From JBBQBQ01 sp038317685 (GTDB lineage Bacteria > Desulfobacterota > Desulfuromonadia > Desulfuromonadales > DDH964): a DNA stretch of 27,200 nucleotides. This document shows, piece after piece, positions 15,326 through 23,171 of the stretch; positions within the stretch are counted from its first letter, which is position 1, and every line of letters begins with the position of its first letter. Both the position numbers and the translations under genes were made by a program. The notes under the pieces were generated by a model, which was not told the DNA's origin, searched no databases, and saw nothing but the letters and a program-made list of their open reading frames with translations. Location of the stretch: assembly GCA_038317685.1 (NCBI GenBank), contig JBBQBQ010000010.1, positions 1-27,200 on the forward strand. Reading direction: 5' to 3'.

Positions 15326-16399
15326 TCAGATCCAGCGTTTGCGGCGGAAAAAGATCAGCATTCCGGCGCTGATCGCGAGCATGACCCCCCACAGGCCGAA
15401 GTACCCCCAGCGCCATTTGAGCTCCGGCATGTACTCGAAGTTCATCCCATAGATGCCGGCGAAGAAGGTCAGGGGGATGAAGATGGTGGCGATAATGGTC
15501 AGGACCTTCATGACCTCGTTCATGCGGTTGCTGATGCTGGAGAGGTAGAGGTCGAGCATCCCGGCGATAAGGTCGCGGAAGGTTTCAACCGTATCGACGA
15601 CCTGAATGGTATGGTCGTAAACATCGCGCAAATAGATCGCGGTGGTCTCGGCGATCAGTCTCGATTCGCCTCGTTGCAGGGCACTGATCAATTCCCGCAA
15701 GGGCCAGACCGCCTTGCGCAGCAGGATCATTTCCCGCTTGAAATTGTGAATGCGGTTGAGGGTTTGCGGCGACGGGTCGGTGACCAGCTCCTGCTCCATC
15801 TCCTCGATTTCATCGCCGATCTGCTCCAGGATGCTGAAATAGCCGTCGACGATTGCGTCCATCAGGGCATAGGCCAGGTAGTCGGCGCCCTGCTTGCGAA
15901 TCCGCCCCTTGGCAATCCGCAACCGGTCGCGCACGCCGTCGAAAACGTCGCCGGTCTTCTCCTGAAAGGAGAGGACGTAGTTGGGTCCGAGGACCAGGCT
16001 GACCTGCTCGGTGTGGATACCGCCCTCCCGATCGTAGAAGAGCATCTTCAGAACCAGGAAGAGGTAGTCCTCGTAGTCCTCGACCTTGGGCCGGTGGTCG
16101 GTGTTGAGGATGTCCTCGAGGACCAGGGGGTGGAGATTGAAACAGTTGCCCAAAGCTTCGATATGGCCGATCTCGTGGACCCCGTTGATGTTGATCCAGG
16201 AGATGCTCGGGCTGGCCTTGAGCTGGCAGCAGCGCTGTACATCGTCGATCGCCAGCAGCTCCTCGTGAAACTGCTCCGAATCGTAGTCGATGAGATTGAT
16301 GGTGATCCGCTCCTGGCTGGGCTCGCCGACATGCACCAAGGTGCCGGGGGCGACCCCGAGTTTCTTTTTCGGGCGTTTCTTGAGCAGTTGTTTGGGCAT
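15326..16399 (-). CDS. corA: CorA magnesium/cobalt transporter
   Basis: This 357-residue inner-membrane channel takes up Mg2+ (also Co2+ and Ni2+) as a pentamer. A long cytoplasmic N-terminal domain of about 290 residues leads into two C-terminal helices. The selectivity signature Gly318-Met-Asn320 follows the first helix in 'YGMNFEYMPEL', and the protein ends in a basic KRW tail, both as in the family. The ATG at 16399 is chosen because AAGGA lies seven bases upstream; a TTG at 16438 would add 13 residues with no support. It is transcribed away from the M48 peptidase gene and is probably read from the extended -10 at 16448-16456. Confidence 0.95.
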   Translation of the reverse strand: MPKQLLKKRPKKKLGVAPGTLVHVGEPSQERITINLIDYDSEQFHEELLAIDDVQRCCQLKASPSISWININGVHEIGHIEALGNCFNLHPLVLEDILNTDHRPKVEDYEDYLFLVLKMLFYDREGGIHTEQVSLVLGPNYVLSFQEKTGDVFDGVRDRLRIAKGRIRKQGADYLAYALMDAIVDGYFSILEQIGDEIEEMEQELVTDPSPQTLNRIHNFKREMILLRKAVWPLRELISALQRGESRLIAETTAIYLRDVYDHTIQVVDTVETFRDLIAGMLDLYLSSISNRMNEVMKVLTIIATIFIPLTFFAGIYGMNFEYMPELKWRWGYFGLWGVMLAISAGMLIFFRRKRWI

Positions 16400-16447
16400 C
16401 CTCCGGTCCTTCCCTTGAATAATTCCCCTGCCGGGCAAGTCTTCAAA

Positions 16448-16456
16448 ACTATAGCA
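16448..16456 (-). promoter_or_regulatory. extended -10 promoter element for corA
   Basis: Read on the minus strand this is TGC-TATAGT, an extended -10. No good -35 is visible at standard spacing, which extended -10 promoters tolerate. The leader before the ATG at 16399 would be about 40 bases. Confidence 0.35.
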
Positions 16457-16563
16457 GAATTGAGCACAAAAAAGCCCTGTTTTCGGGTTGCCGGAAGTGC
16501 CGGCCCGACCCTCCAGGCCGGGCCCTCTACCTGCCAGCGCCGGATTCGGTTATCATTACTTCC

Positions 16564-17808
16564 ATGAGAACCGTCTTCCTCGCCCTGTTTCTGCTGACCT
16601 TGGCCGCCCGCCTGGGGCTGCGCTGGCTCAACCTCACCCACCTCAGGCGCTGCGGCGGGATCGTCCCCACCGGCTTTGAGGGGACCATCGATCCGCAGCT
16701 GCTGCGTCGGGCCAGCGCTTACACCCTCGCCCAAAGTCAGGTCGGGCTGGTCGAGACGCTCGTTGACAGCTTCCTCCTCCTGGTTTTTTTCTTTGGCGGA
16801 TTGCTCCCCCTCTACGACCGCTGGATCGGCGCCTTGACCTCCTCCTTCATCGTCGGCGGCCTTTTCTTCCTCCTCGGCCTGTCCCTGGCACAGACCGTCC
16901 TGGGCATCCCCTTCAGCCTCTACCGGACCTTTCGCCTGGAGGCGCGCTTCGGTTTCAACCTCATGACGGCGCGTCTGTGGTGGACGGATCTCTTCAAGTC
17001 GATCCTCCTTTCCAGCCTGCTCCTTTCGTTCCTCGGCGCCGGGACCCTTTGGCTGATTCAGGCAAGCGCACAGTGGTGGTGGCTGTGGGTCTGGGGTTTC
17101 TCGGCCCTGGTGACGCTCCTCTTGATGGACCTCTCCCCGACCTTCATCGAGCCCCTCTTTCACAAACTCCAACCGCTGGCCGACGGGGAGTTGCGGGAGC
17201 GGATCAAGGAGCTTCTGGCCCAGGCCGGGCTGCGGGTCAGCGCCGTACTGCAGATCGACGCCTCCCGGCGCAGCCGTCATTCCAACGCCTATTTCACCGG
17301 GATCGGCCGGGTCAAACGGATCGTCCTCTACGATACCCTCCTGGCCCAGATGCTGCTTCCGGAGCTCTTGGGCATCCTTGCCCATGAGGCCGGCCATTGG
17401 CGGCTGGGCCACATCCGGCAGCGGCTCTGGTGGGCCGAACTCTTTTCTCTGACGTCTTGTTATTTCGCCTTCCGGCTGCTGCAATGGGGTGGTCTCCCCG
17501 AACTTTTGGGACTGCCGGAGTCCTCCTTTTTCGCCCAGGTGGCGGTCCTCGCTTTTCTCTCATCGCTCCTTGCCTTCCCCCTGACCCCGTTGGGGAGCTG
17601 GTGGTCGCGCCGGCAGGAACGGCAGGCCGATCGCTTTGCCGGTCGCCTGTCCGGCGAACCGCAGGCCCTCGCGGCCGCCTTAATCAAACTCTCCCGGGAG
17701 AATCTCAGCAATCTGCATCCCCACCCCTGGTACTCCTTCTGGTACGCGTCCCACCCCAGCGTCGTCGAACGGGTGAAATACCTGCTGCGAGAGGAGGTGC
17801 GCCGTTAA
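16564..17808 (+). CDS. M48 family (Ste24/CAAX protease-like) zinc metallopeptidase
   Basis: This 414-residue integral membrane protease has the zinc motif His274-Glu275-Ala-Gly-His278. The third ligand is Glu352, in the ExxAD pattern 'ERQAD' (352-356). Six or seven hydrophobic helices surround it, and the N-terminal half matches the CAAX-prenyl-protease N-terminal (Ste24) domain. Bacterial relatives have no prenylated substrate and are thought to act in membrane-protein quality control; the specific substrate here is unknown. The C-terminal YASHPSVVERV segment is typical for the family. The ATG at 16564 has no clear ribosome-binding site, and I find no better start. It converges on the GH57 gene across a strong hairpin. 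Confidence 0.93.
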   Translation: MRTVFLALFLLTLAARLGLRWLNLTHLRRCGGIVPTGFEGTIDPQLLRRASAYTLAQSQVGLVETLVDSFLLLVFFFGGLLPLYDRWIGALTSSFIVGGLFFLLGLSLAQTVLGIPFSLYRTFRLEARFGFNLMTARLWWTDLFKSILLSSLLLSFLGAGTLWLIQASAQWWWLWVWGFSALVTLLLMDLSPTFIEPLFHKLQPLADGELRERIKELLAQAGLRVSAVLQIDASRRSRHSNAYFTGIGRVKRIVLYDTLLAQMLLPELLGILAHEAGHWRLGHIRQRLWWAELFSLTSCYFAFRLLQWGGLPELLGLPESSFFAQVAVLAFLSSLLAFPLTPLGSWWSRRQERQADRFAGRLSGEPQALAAALIKLSRENLSNLHPHPWYSFWYASHPSVVERVKYLLREEVRR

Positions 17809-17842
17809 GGTCATCGCAGGACCTGGCCGGCAACCTTTATAA

Positions 17843-17881
17843 CCGAAACCGCCGGGGCAGTCGCTACCCCGGCGGTTTCGG
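17843..17881 (+). terminator. 15-bp hairpin between converging genes
   Basis: CCGAAACCGCCGGGG (17843-17857) and its exact complement (17867-17881) flank a 9-base loop. A run of six T lies 18 bases beyond on the plus strand; on the minus strand TTATAAAGG follows. It probably ends transcription from both the M48 gene and the GH57 gene. Confidence 0.6.
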
Positions 17882-17909
17882 CGCGGAATGGATTTCAGTC
17901 TTTTTTGGC

Positions 17910-20318
17910 TCAGACAATTCTCATCTGCAGGCAGTCCCCCAGCCTTTGGAACGCATCCCGCCATTCCCCTTCCGGTTGGCCTGACTCCTCGCGGTGAATC
18001 TTCCAGTAAAGGTTTTGGGCTCGCCACAGGTCGGGATGAATCGGCAGGTTCTTGAGAACCTCCAGAGTTTCGATGACCGTCAGCATCAGCGCCAGGTTCT
18101 GCGGGGTGCGAGCCAGTTTCTCCATCTGCTTGACCAACTGGCGGCCGGCCGCCAGGCCGAGCATCGGCTCGTCGAGGGTGATGTCGAGTTTTTCGATCTC
18201 CGCGGCCAGACTCTGGAGCTGGTTGGGGCGGGACTGGCCGGTCTCCAGCAGGTGGCGGACCTGGCCGATCAGCACCAGTTCGACCGGAATCGCCAGCGGC
18301 TTGGGAATCGGCACGCCTATTTCGTTCAGAAAGCGCATCAGCGGGAAGTGGTTGGCGTAGATGCTGCCGAAGGATTCTTCGATTTCCGCCAGCGTCTGGG
18401 CCATCAACTGTTGTACGACCCGGCGCTGTTCATCTTTGAAAAGGTGCCAAAGATTGTAGGTTCGACTGCCGAAGTGACGGTCCATCTGGCGGATGACGGC
18501 GGGCAGATCACTTTTTTCAAAGTCTTCCCTGAGGGCTTGCCGAAGCCCGGTAAAGTCTTCGCGATGCTGGTAGGGGCCGACCCCGGCGGTGATATTGTGG
18601 CCGCCGAAATTGAGAACGGCGAAGCTGAATTCCTGTTCGTTCCAGGTGATCTTGGAGCGGATTCGAGCGTGGCCGACCGTCAGCTGCATGCGGCCGCTCG
18701 GAAACCTGTCGATCTTGCAGTCCTCGGCGGCATAGCAGCCGATGTCGTGACGGTGCGAGTTTTCGTCGGGGCAAACCGGATCGAGGCTTGCGACAATGGC
18801 ATGGTGAGCGGCCACCCGGTCCAGATAGATGCGTGATCGCTGGACCTTCTCGACATAGACCCGGGAGGCGTTTCCCCAGCGCGAAAGGTTGCTTTTGGCG
18901 CCTTCCAGGCGGCTTCGGAATGCTTCCTCCAGAGAGACGTCACAGACTTCCTCAGCGAGTTGGATGGCCCGTCCGGCATAAGCGAGAATCTGGGTCGTCT
19001 CGATGCCGGAGACCTCGTCGAAGAACCAGCCGCAACTGGTGTACATGAGGAGAGCGTGGCGCTGAAGTTCCAACAACCGCAAGGTCTTGATCGCCTCCTC
19101 CGGCACCAAGTCGCGGCCGGCCTGCTCCCGCATGAAGGCCCGAATCCGCTCGGGAGTGCGGTCGAGGATGACCTGTATATAGGCATTCCGTGCTCCCCAG
19201 GGATCAGGGCAGAGGGGTGCGAGATGGGTTTCGAAGAGGGGCTCCAGGGTATCCCGCAACCAGTCCAGAGCCTCCCGCAGCGGACCCCGCCACGCCTGGG
19301 TCCAACCGGCCTGGCCGCCGCTGTGGCAACCGCAATCGGCACGCCAGCGGTCCACACCATGGGCGCAGCTCCAGGAGGTATCCTCCCGAATCTCGACTTC
19401 GTGGGTCGGAGGGAATTTTTCCAGGAACTCGGCGTAGATGGTCAGGCGGGCCTGGCCGCGGCTCTCGATCTTGTCGAGGGCATAGGCGAGGGCCATCTCC
19501 CCGAAGCGATGGTGATGGCCGTAGGTCTCGCCATCGGTGGCAACATGGACCAGCGCGGGGCCGCCGTTCTCAGTGAAGCCTCCGGTCAGGCGCGTGGCGA
19601 ACGCTTCGCCGTCCTCAAGGAGGTTGCGGAAGGCGACCTCGTTGGCGATGACACCGTCATAGAAGAAGAGCGCGATGGAGCGCCCGGAGGGGAGGTTGCA
19701 GCGGTAGGGCTGTTTGGTGTCCACCGCCGCGCCTTCGATCTTCAGCCAGTCGCTGGCGCCGATTTTGCGGACCTGGCTGGCCTGGTGCGGTGCCAGAATG
19801 GTGAACGCGATCCCCGCCTCCGCCAACTCTTCCAGGCTCTCCAGGTCAACCGCAGTTTCCGGAAGCCAGAGCCCTTCCGGCGGCCGGCCGAAGCGGTGTA
19901 CGAAATCGGCGATCCCCCAACGGACCTGGGTGCGTTTGTCCCGCCGGTTGGCGAGGGGCAGGATGATGTGGTTGTAGGCCTGGGCGAGGGCCGCGCCATG
20001 GCCGGAAAATCGTTCCCGGCTTGAGGCATCGGCGGCCAGGATGGTCCGATAGGTCTCGGCATCGCAGCGTTCCAGCCAGGAGAGCAGGGTCGGACCGAAA
20101 TTGAAGCTGGTATGGGTGTAGTTGTTGACGATCCGGGAGATGCGCCGGTCTTCGTCGAGGATGCGCGCGGCGCCGTTGGGCCGGTAGCATTCGGCGGCGA
20201 TGCGCTCGTTCCAGTCATGGAAGGGGTAGGCCGAATCCTGCTGCTCGATGGCTTCGAGCCAGGGATTCTCCCGGGGTGGTTGATAGAAATGGCCGTGTAT
20301 GCACAGGTAGCGGGTCAT
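17910..20318 (-). CDS. GH57-family glycoside hydrolase with DUF3536 domain
   Basis: This 802-residue cytoplasmic protein has an N-terminal GH57 barrel (about 1-330). It begins with the region-1 motif 'IHGHFYQPPRENPW' (7-20). The nucleophile region is 'GLWLPETAVD' with Glu154 (149-158), and the acid/base region 'VATDGETYGHHH' has Asp262 (259-270). The remainder (about 400-800) is mainly helical and contains the DUF3536 region. GH57 enzymes act on alpha-glucans (amylases, branching enzymes, glucanotransferases). DUF3536 members are uncharacterised, so a glycogen-related role is likely but unproven. The key acidic residues are present. The ATG at 20318 follows GGAG closely. It is a single gene with its own promoter at 20385-20413. 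Confidence 0.88.
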   Translation of the reverse strand: MTRYLCIHGHFYQPPRENPWLEAIEQQDSAYPFHDWNERIAAECYRPNGAARILDEDRRISRIVNNYTHTSFNFGPTLLSWLERCDAETYRTILAADASSRERFSGHGAALAQAYNHIILPLANRRDKRTQVRWGIADFVHRFGRPPEGLWLPETAVDLESLEELAEAGIAFTILAPHQASQVRKIGASDWLKIEGAAVDTKQPYRCNLPSGRSIALFFYDGVIANEVAFRNLLEDGEAFATRLTGGFTENGGPALVHVATDGETYGHHHRFGEMALAYALDKIESRGQARLTIYAEFLEKFPPTHEVEIREDTSWSCAHGVDRWRADCGCHSGGQAGWTQAWRGPLREALDWLRDTLEPLFETHLAPLCPDPWGARNAYIQVILDRTPERIRAFMREQAGRDLVPEEAIKTLRLLELQRHALLMYTSCGWFFDEVSGIETTQILAYAGRAIQLAEEVCDVSLEEAFRSRLEGAKSNLSRWGNASRVYVEKVQRSRIYLDRVAAHHAIVASLDPVCPDENSHRHDIGCYAAEDCKIDRFPSGRMQLTVGHARIRSKITWNEQEFSFAVLNFGGHNITAGVGPYQHREDFTGLRQALREDFEKSDLPAVIRQMDRHFGSRTYNLWHLFKDEQRRVVQQLMAQTLAEIEESFGSIYANHFPLMRFLNEIGVPIPKPLAIPVELVLIGQVRHLLETGQSRPNQLQSLAAEIEKLDITLDEPMLGLAAGRQLVKQMEKLARTPQNLALMLTVIETLEVLKNLPIHPDLWRAQNLYWKIHREESGQPEGEWRDAFQRLGDCLQMRIV

Positions 20319-20384
20319 GGCTCCGTCCGTGATGAGGGTTCAGCCGGGAGGGGGAAGAGGATTGCCGCCCCCCGAGCCTCTATC

Positions 20385-20413
20385 ACTTTAAACAAGGGGG
20401 GGGCGCCTGGCAA
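20385..20413 (-). promoter_or_regulatory. sigma70-like promoter for the GH57 gene, with C8/G8 tract in the spacer
   Basis: On the minus strand, TTGCCA (20408-20413) and TAAAGT (20385-20390) are spaced by exactly 17 bases. The spacer contains a run of eight C (G on the plus strand, 20396-20403). Slippage there would change the spacing and therefore the promoter strength. Confidence 0.5.
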
Positions 20414-20452
20414 GGGGCAGTATGCATGGAGCCGGAACGGACGACTACGGTA

Positions 20453-20482
20453 TTGACAGGACGGGCAGGGGGGGAGTATTGG
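20453..20482 (+). promoter_or_regulatory. sigma70-like promoter for the FKBP gene
   Basis: Consensus TTGACA (20453-20458) is followed after 18 bases by TATTGG (20477-20482). The predicted leader is about 70 bases before the ATG at 20558. The promoter is divergent from that of the GH57 gene. Confidence 0.45.
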
Positions 20483-20557
20483 TATTAACCTGAGTATCTA
20501 GGCCGCGGCACTGGCGCGGTCAACATTTCGTGAACTTCTTCAGAAAGGATTAGATGC

Positions 20558-21259
20558 ATGAAACGCGGATGGATGGCGGTGACCGGGGCCTTCGGGGTCC
20601 TGCTGCTGGCGGGGAGCAGTTTCGCTGCCGACAAGAAGATGGAGCTCAAGGACACCAAGGATCGCGTCAGTTACAGCATCGGGCTTAGCCTCGGTGAAAA
20701 TTTCAAGCGGGATGGGATCGAGGTCAATGTCGATGCCCTTTCGCAAGCCATTCGGGATGTGCTGAAGGGAACGACCCCGCTGATGAACCAAAAGGAAGTC
20801 CAGGAAACTTTGGTTGCCTTCAAGCAGGAAATGGTCGCCAAGCAGGAAGTCAAGAACAAAGAACTCGGCGCGAAGAACCTCAAGGAGGGCGAGGCGTTTC
20901 TCGCCGCCAATGGCAAGAAAGAAGGCGTTGTGACCCTGCCGAGCGGGCTGCAGTATAAAGTGCTCGAAAAGGGGGCCGGCAAGACCCCGACCAAAACCGA
21001 CAAGGTCACCGTCGATTACAAGGGAACCCTCACCGACGGCACGGTCTTCGACAGCTCATATGATCGCGGGGAGCCGGCAACCTTTGGGGTCGGCGATGTG
21101 ATCCCGGGTTGGACCGAGGCCCTGCAGTTGATGCAGGAAGGCGCCAAGTGGCAGCTCTTCATCCCCGCCAAGCTGGCCTACGGGGAGCGGGGCGCGGGAC
21201 AGGCCATCGGACCCAATACCGCCCTGGTCTTCGAGGTCGTGTTGAAGAAGATCAACTGA
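20558..21259 (+). CDS. periplasmic FKBP-type peptidyl-prolyl isomerase (FkpA/Mip-like)
   Basis: This 233-residue protein has a signal peptide (basic MKRGW start, hydrophobic core, cleavage likely after SSFA, residue 23). A helical dimerisation domain (about 28-120) follows, with the 'VSYSIGLSLGENFKRDGIEVN' pattern, and then an FKBP domain (about 125-233). FKBP features include 'VTVDYKGTLTDGTVFDSSYDRGEPATFGVGDVIPGWTEAL' and the closing 'IPAKLAYGERGAG'. It speeds proline isomerisation and acts as a chaperone for envelope proteins in the periplasm, as FkpA and Mip do. The start has AAAGGA upstream. It is followed by a hairpin terminator, so it is probably transcribed alone. Confidence 0.95.
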   Translation: MKRGWMAVTGAFGVLLLAGSSFAADKKMELKDTKDRVSYSIGLSLGENFKRDGIEVNVDALSQAIRDVLKGTTPLMNQKEVQETLVAFKQEMVAKQEVKNKELGAKNLKEGEAFLAANGKKEGVVTLPSGLQYKVLEKGAGKTPTKTDKVTVDYKGTLTDGTVFDSSYDRGEPATFGVGDVIPGWTEALQLMQEGAKWQLFIPAKLAYGERGAGQAIGPNTALVFEVVLKKIN

Positions 21260-21281
21260 CCCTCCTGCTTTCGGCCGAAAC

Positions 21282-21319
21282 CGGCGGCCGCCTTTCCTGC
21301 GAAGGGTGGCCGCTGTTTT
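21282..21319 (+). terminator. intrinsic terminator after the FKBP gene
   Basis: An 11-bp stem with two G-U pairs (21282-21292 with 21305-21315) is followed directly by TTTT. It lies about 20 bases after the stop. Confidence 0.65.
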
Positions 21320-21395
21320 GGTCGGCCGATCGGTGCCCTGTGAGGCATGATGCCGAGACTGGTGGGCAGGCTTACCGAGGGAGAGGGCGACCGTC

Positions 21396-22151
21396 TTGCT
21401 GGCCAAACATATCCTCCTGACCAATCAGCCGGAAATCCTGCGACCGCTGGAGTCGTTCCTTTTTCGTCGCCGGGGCTATTCCCTTTTAATTGCCAGCGAT
21501 GGACGTCAAGCATTCGAAATCATAGAAGAACATGACCCGGCTCTGGCGATTCTCGACCTGGAAATGATCAGCGAGGGGGGAGACGCATGCTGCCATAGGG
21601 TCAAGTGTGATCCGATCCTCCGCAAAACACCGATCATCCTGATTGCCCGGGCCGATCGGGCCGAGGAAGTGCGGCGCTGCCGGGAAGCCGGATGCAACGA
21701 GATCGTTTTCAAGCCGGTCGATCCCCACGAATTGATCGTGGCCGCTTGCCGGCTGCTGCATATCACCGAGCGCCGGGACCCCCGTCTGGAGATGCCTTTG
21801 CCGGCGATGGTCGGCAAGGATTCGCGCCGGTTACGGGTCGGGACGATCCTCAACCTGAATGGGGGGGGATGTTTTGTCGAGACCCGCAGACTCGTCCCCG
21901 CAGGCGAGGAAGTGGCCCTGGAGTTCACCCTGCCGGGCACGACCGAGATTCTCAGCGTCTGCTGCCGGGTGATATGGGTCAACCACCCCGAATGGGTCAA
22001 GGCCCCGCGGCTGCCGGTCGGCATGGGGGTTCAATTCCTCGATCTGCCGGCCGCCGTTCGCGATGCAATCGAAACCCTGGTGGCCGCCAACGTCAGTGAA
22101 ACCGAAAGACATCTGGACAACCCGCCTCAGGACACCAAACCCTCCCGTTAG
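21396..22151 (+). CDS. receiver-PilZ domain protein (c-di-GMP/phosphorelay)
   Basis: This 251-residue cytoplasmic protein has a CheY-like receiver domain (about 4-122) with phospho-accepting Asp54 and Lys106 in 'FKPVDP'. It is joined to a PilZ domain (about 125-230), the c-di-GMP binding module. The PilZ arginine motif RxxxR is present as Arg126-Arg-Asp-Pro-Arg130. The second motif, normally [D/N]xSxxG, reads Asn153-Leu-Asn155-Gly-Gly-Gly158, with Asn replacing Ser, so c-di-GMP binding may be altered. There is no DNA-binding or enzyme domain; such proteins act by protein contact, often on motility or surface attachment. The start is TTG at 21396 behind a GAGGGAGAGGG stretch; I see no ATG or GTG that fits better. 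Confidence 0.88.
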   Translation: MLAKHILLTNQPEILRPLESFLFRRRGYSLLIASDGRQAFEIIEEHDPALAILDLEMISEGGDACCHRVKCDPILRKTPIILIARADRAEEVRRCREAGCNEIVFKPVDPHELIVAACRLLHITERRDPRLEMPLPAMVGKDSRRLRVGTILNLNGGGCFVETRRLVPAGEEVALEFTLPGTTEILSVCCRVIWVNHPEWVKAPRLPVGMGVQFLDLPAAVRDAIETLVAANVSETERHLDNPPQDTKPSR

Positions 22152-22172
22152 CGTCCCCCCCCTTTGCACCCT

Positions 22173-22598
22173 TCAGTGAGTCTGGATGTCGATGCCGCGG
22201 CTCTGGAGGAGCGGACTCTCCTCGCCGTGCAGGACCTTGCGCAGTTCCTGGCGGGCGACCGCCGGATCCATGCCGTCCCCTGCGAGAAGGCCCAGGAGCT
22301 GGTTGAAGCGGGCTCGGCGTTCGACACCGGCCGGGGACAGGTCCCGGCGGTCGCCGAAGATTTCCATCAGGGTGGAGCCGCAGGGGCAGTTGCGGAAGAG
22401 TTCCACCACCGGCTGCTCGTCGTCGTCGATCCCCTCCCGGAGGCCGCTGGCATGGTTGACTCCATCGGTTTCCAGTAGAAAGTCGTCGACGCTGTCGAAC
22501 TGGCGGCCGCAACGGGTACAGCGTTTGGGGAAGGATTGGTGGGAGAAGGCCCGCAACCCGGCGTAAAGTTCGGCGATCAGCTGCTGCTTGTCGACCAT
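22173..22598 (-). CDS. zinc-ribbon hypothetical protein
   Basis: This 141-residue soluble protein has two paired-cysteine motifs that would make a zinc ribbon: Cys27-Thr-Arg-Cys30-Gly, and Cys-Pro-Cys-Gly near residues 71-74. The region between them is acidic (LREGIDDDEQPVVELF). A C-terminal helical half (about 85-141) has no known motif. I recognise no characterised family. The ATG at 22598 has GGAGG eight bases upstream and a promoter at 22635-22664, so it is expressed on its own. It converges on the PilZ gene with a 21-base gap that contains no hairpin. Confidence 0.8.
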   Translation of the reverse strand: MVDKQQLIAELYAGLRAFSHQSFPKRCTRCGRQFDSVDDFLLETDGVNHASGLREGIDDDEQPVVELFRNCPCGSTLMEIFGDRRDLSPAGVERRARFNQLLGLLAGDGMDPAVARQELRKVLHGEESPLLQSRGIDIQTH

Positions 22599-22634
22599 GG
22601 CCGGCGTCCTCCTTGCAGTGATGGCGGTTACCGG

Positions 22635-22664
22635 ACTTTAGCGTAGCGGGATGGGAGGGGTCAA
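22635..22664 (-). promoter_or_regulatory. sigma70-like promoter for the zinc-ribbon gene
   Basis: On the minus strand, TTGACC (22659-22664) and TAAAGT (22635-22640) are spaced by 18 bases. The predicted leader is about 30 bases and carries the GGAGG site. Confidence 0.45.
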
Positions 22665-22684
22665 GGGTCCAAGGCGAAAACGAA

Positions 22685-22710
22685 ACGGGATGGCCCCAAG
22701 GCCATCCCGT
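22685..22710 (-). terminator. bidirectional-looking terminator after the superoxide reductase gene
   Basis: ACGGGATGGCC (22685-22695) and GGCCATCCCGT (22700-22710) form an 11-bp perfect stem with loop CCAA. On the minus strand it is followed by TTTCGTTTTCG, and on the plus strand by GGTTTTTT. It ends the rubrerythrin-superoxide reductase transcript. Confidence 0.8.
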
Positions 22711-22736
22711 GGTTTTTTAAGGTTCTGCCGAACCGA

Positions 22737-23120
22737 TCAGGCCTCGGCTTTCCAGTGGCCGTGGAGGTTGCAGTATTCGCGGGCGGTGACCTTCGCGGCC
22801 GTGAGGTTGAAGACCGCTTCCGGTGCTTCCCCAGGCTTGAGGAACTGCAGGTAGGCCTTGCCGTCGGCGATCAGCTCGATCCACTGAATGTAATGTTTTT
22901 CCTCCATCGGATGGGGCACGCTGCCGATCTTGACGGTAATCTTGCCGTTCGCCATGACGATCACCGGCACGTGTTTCTCCTTGGCGGCGTCGACGGAATT
23001 CTCCGCCAGCAGTTTCATTGTCTCGTGGCAGCAGGTCAGCGGCGGTCCGCCGGCATGCAGAATTTCGACGATGTTGCCGCAGATGTCGCATTTGTAGAGT
23101 TCAAGACGTTGGTTGGGCAT
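22737..23120 (-). CDS. dfx: desulfoferrodoxin (2Fe superoxide reductase)
   Basis: This 127-residue cytoplasmic protein reduces superoxide to hydrogen peroxide without making oxygen. The N-terminal desulforedoxin domain binds one iron with Cys11, Cys14, Cys30 and Cys31 (CDIC and TCCH). The C-terminal superoxide-reductase domain binds the active iron with His50, His70, His76, Cys117 and His120, and the catalytic Glu48-Lys49 precede His50. All ligands are present. The ATG at 23120 has AAGGAGG upstream. It follows rubrerythrin by 51 bases with no terminator between, so the two form an operon in which rubrerythrin can remove the peroxide made here. Confidence 0.97.
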   Translation of the reverse strand: MPNQRLELYKCDICGNIVEILHAGGPPLTCCHETMKLLAENSVDAAKEKHVPVIVMANGKITVKIGSVPHPMEEKHYIQWIELIADGKAYLQFLKPGEAPEAVFNLTAAKVTAREYCNLHGHWKAEA

Positions 23121-23171
23121 GGATGAGCCTCCTTGGGTCTAGGGTTCTGGCGCAACGGTTAGCGCCGGGGT

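Noticed and set aside
18960..20024. Long plus-strand open frame opposite the GH57 gene
   Set aside because: Composition (Gly/Ala/Glu/Val-rich, no motif) is that of a shadow frame; the minus-strand protein has clear GH57 motifs.
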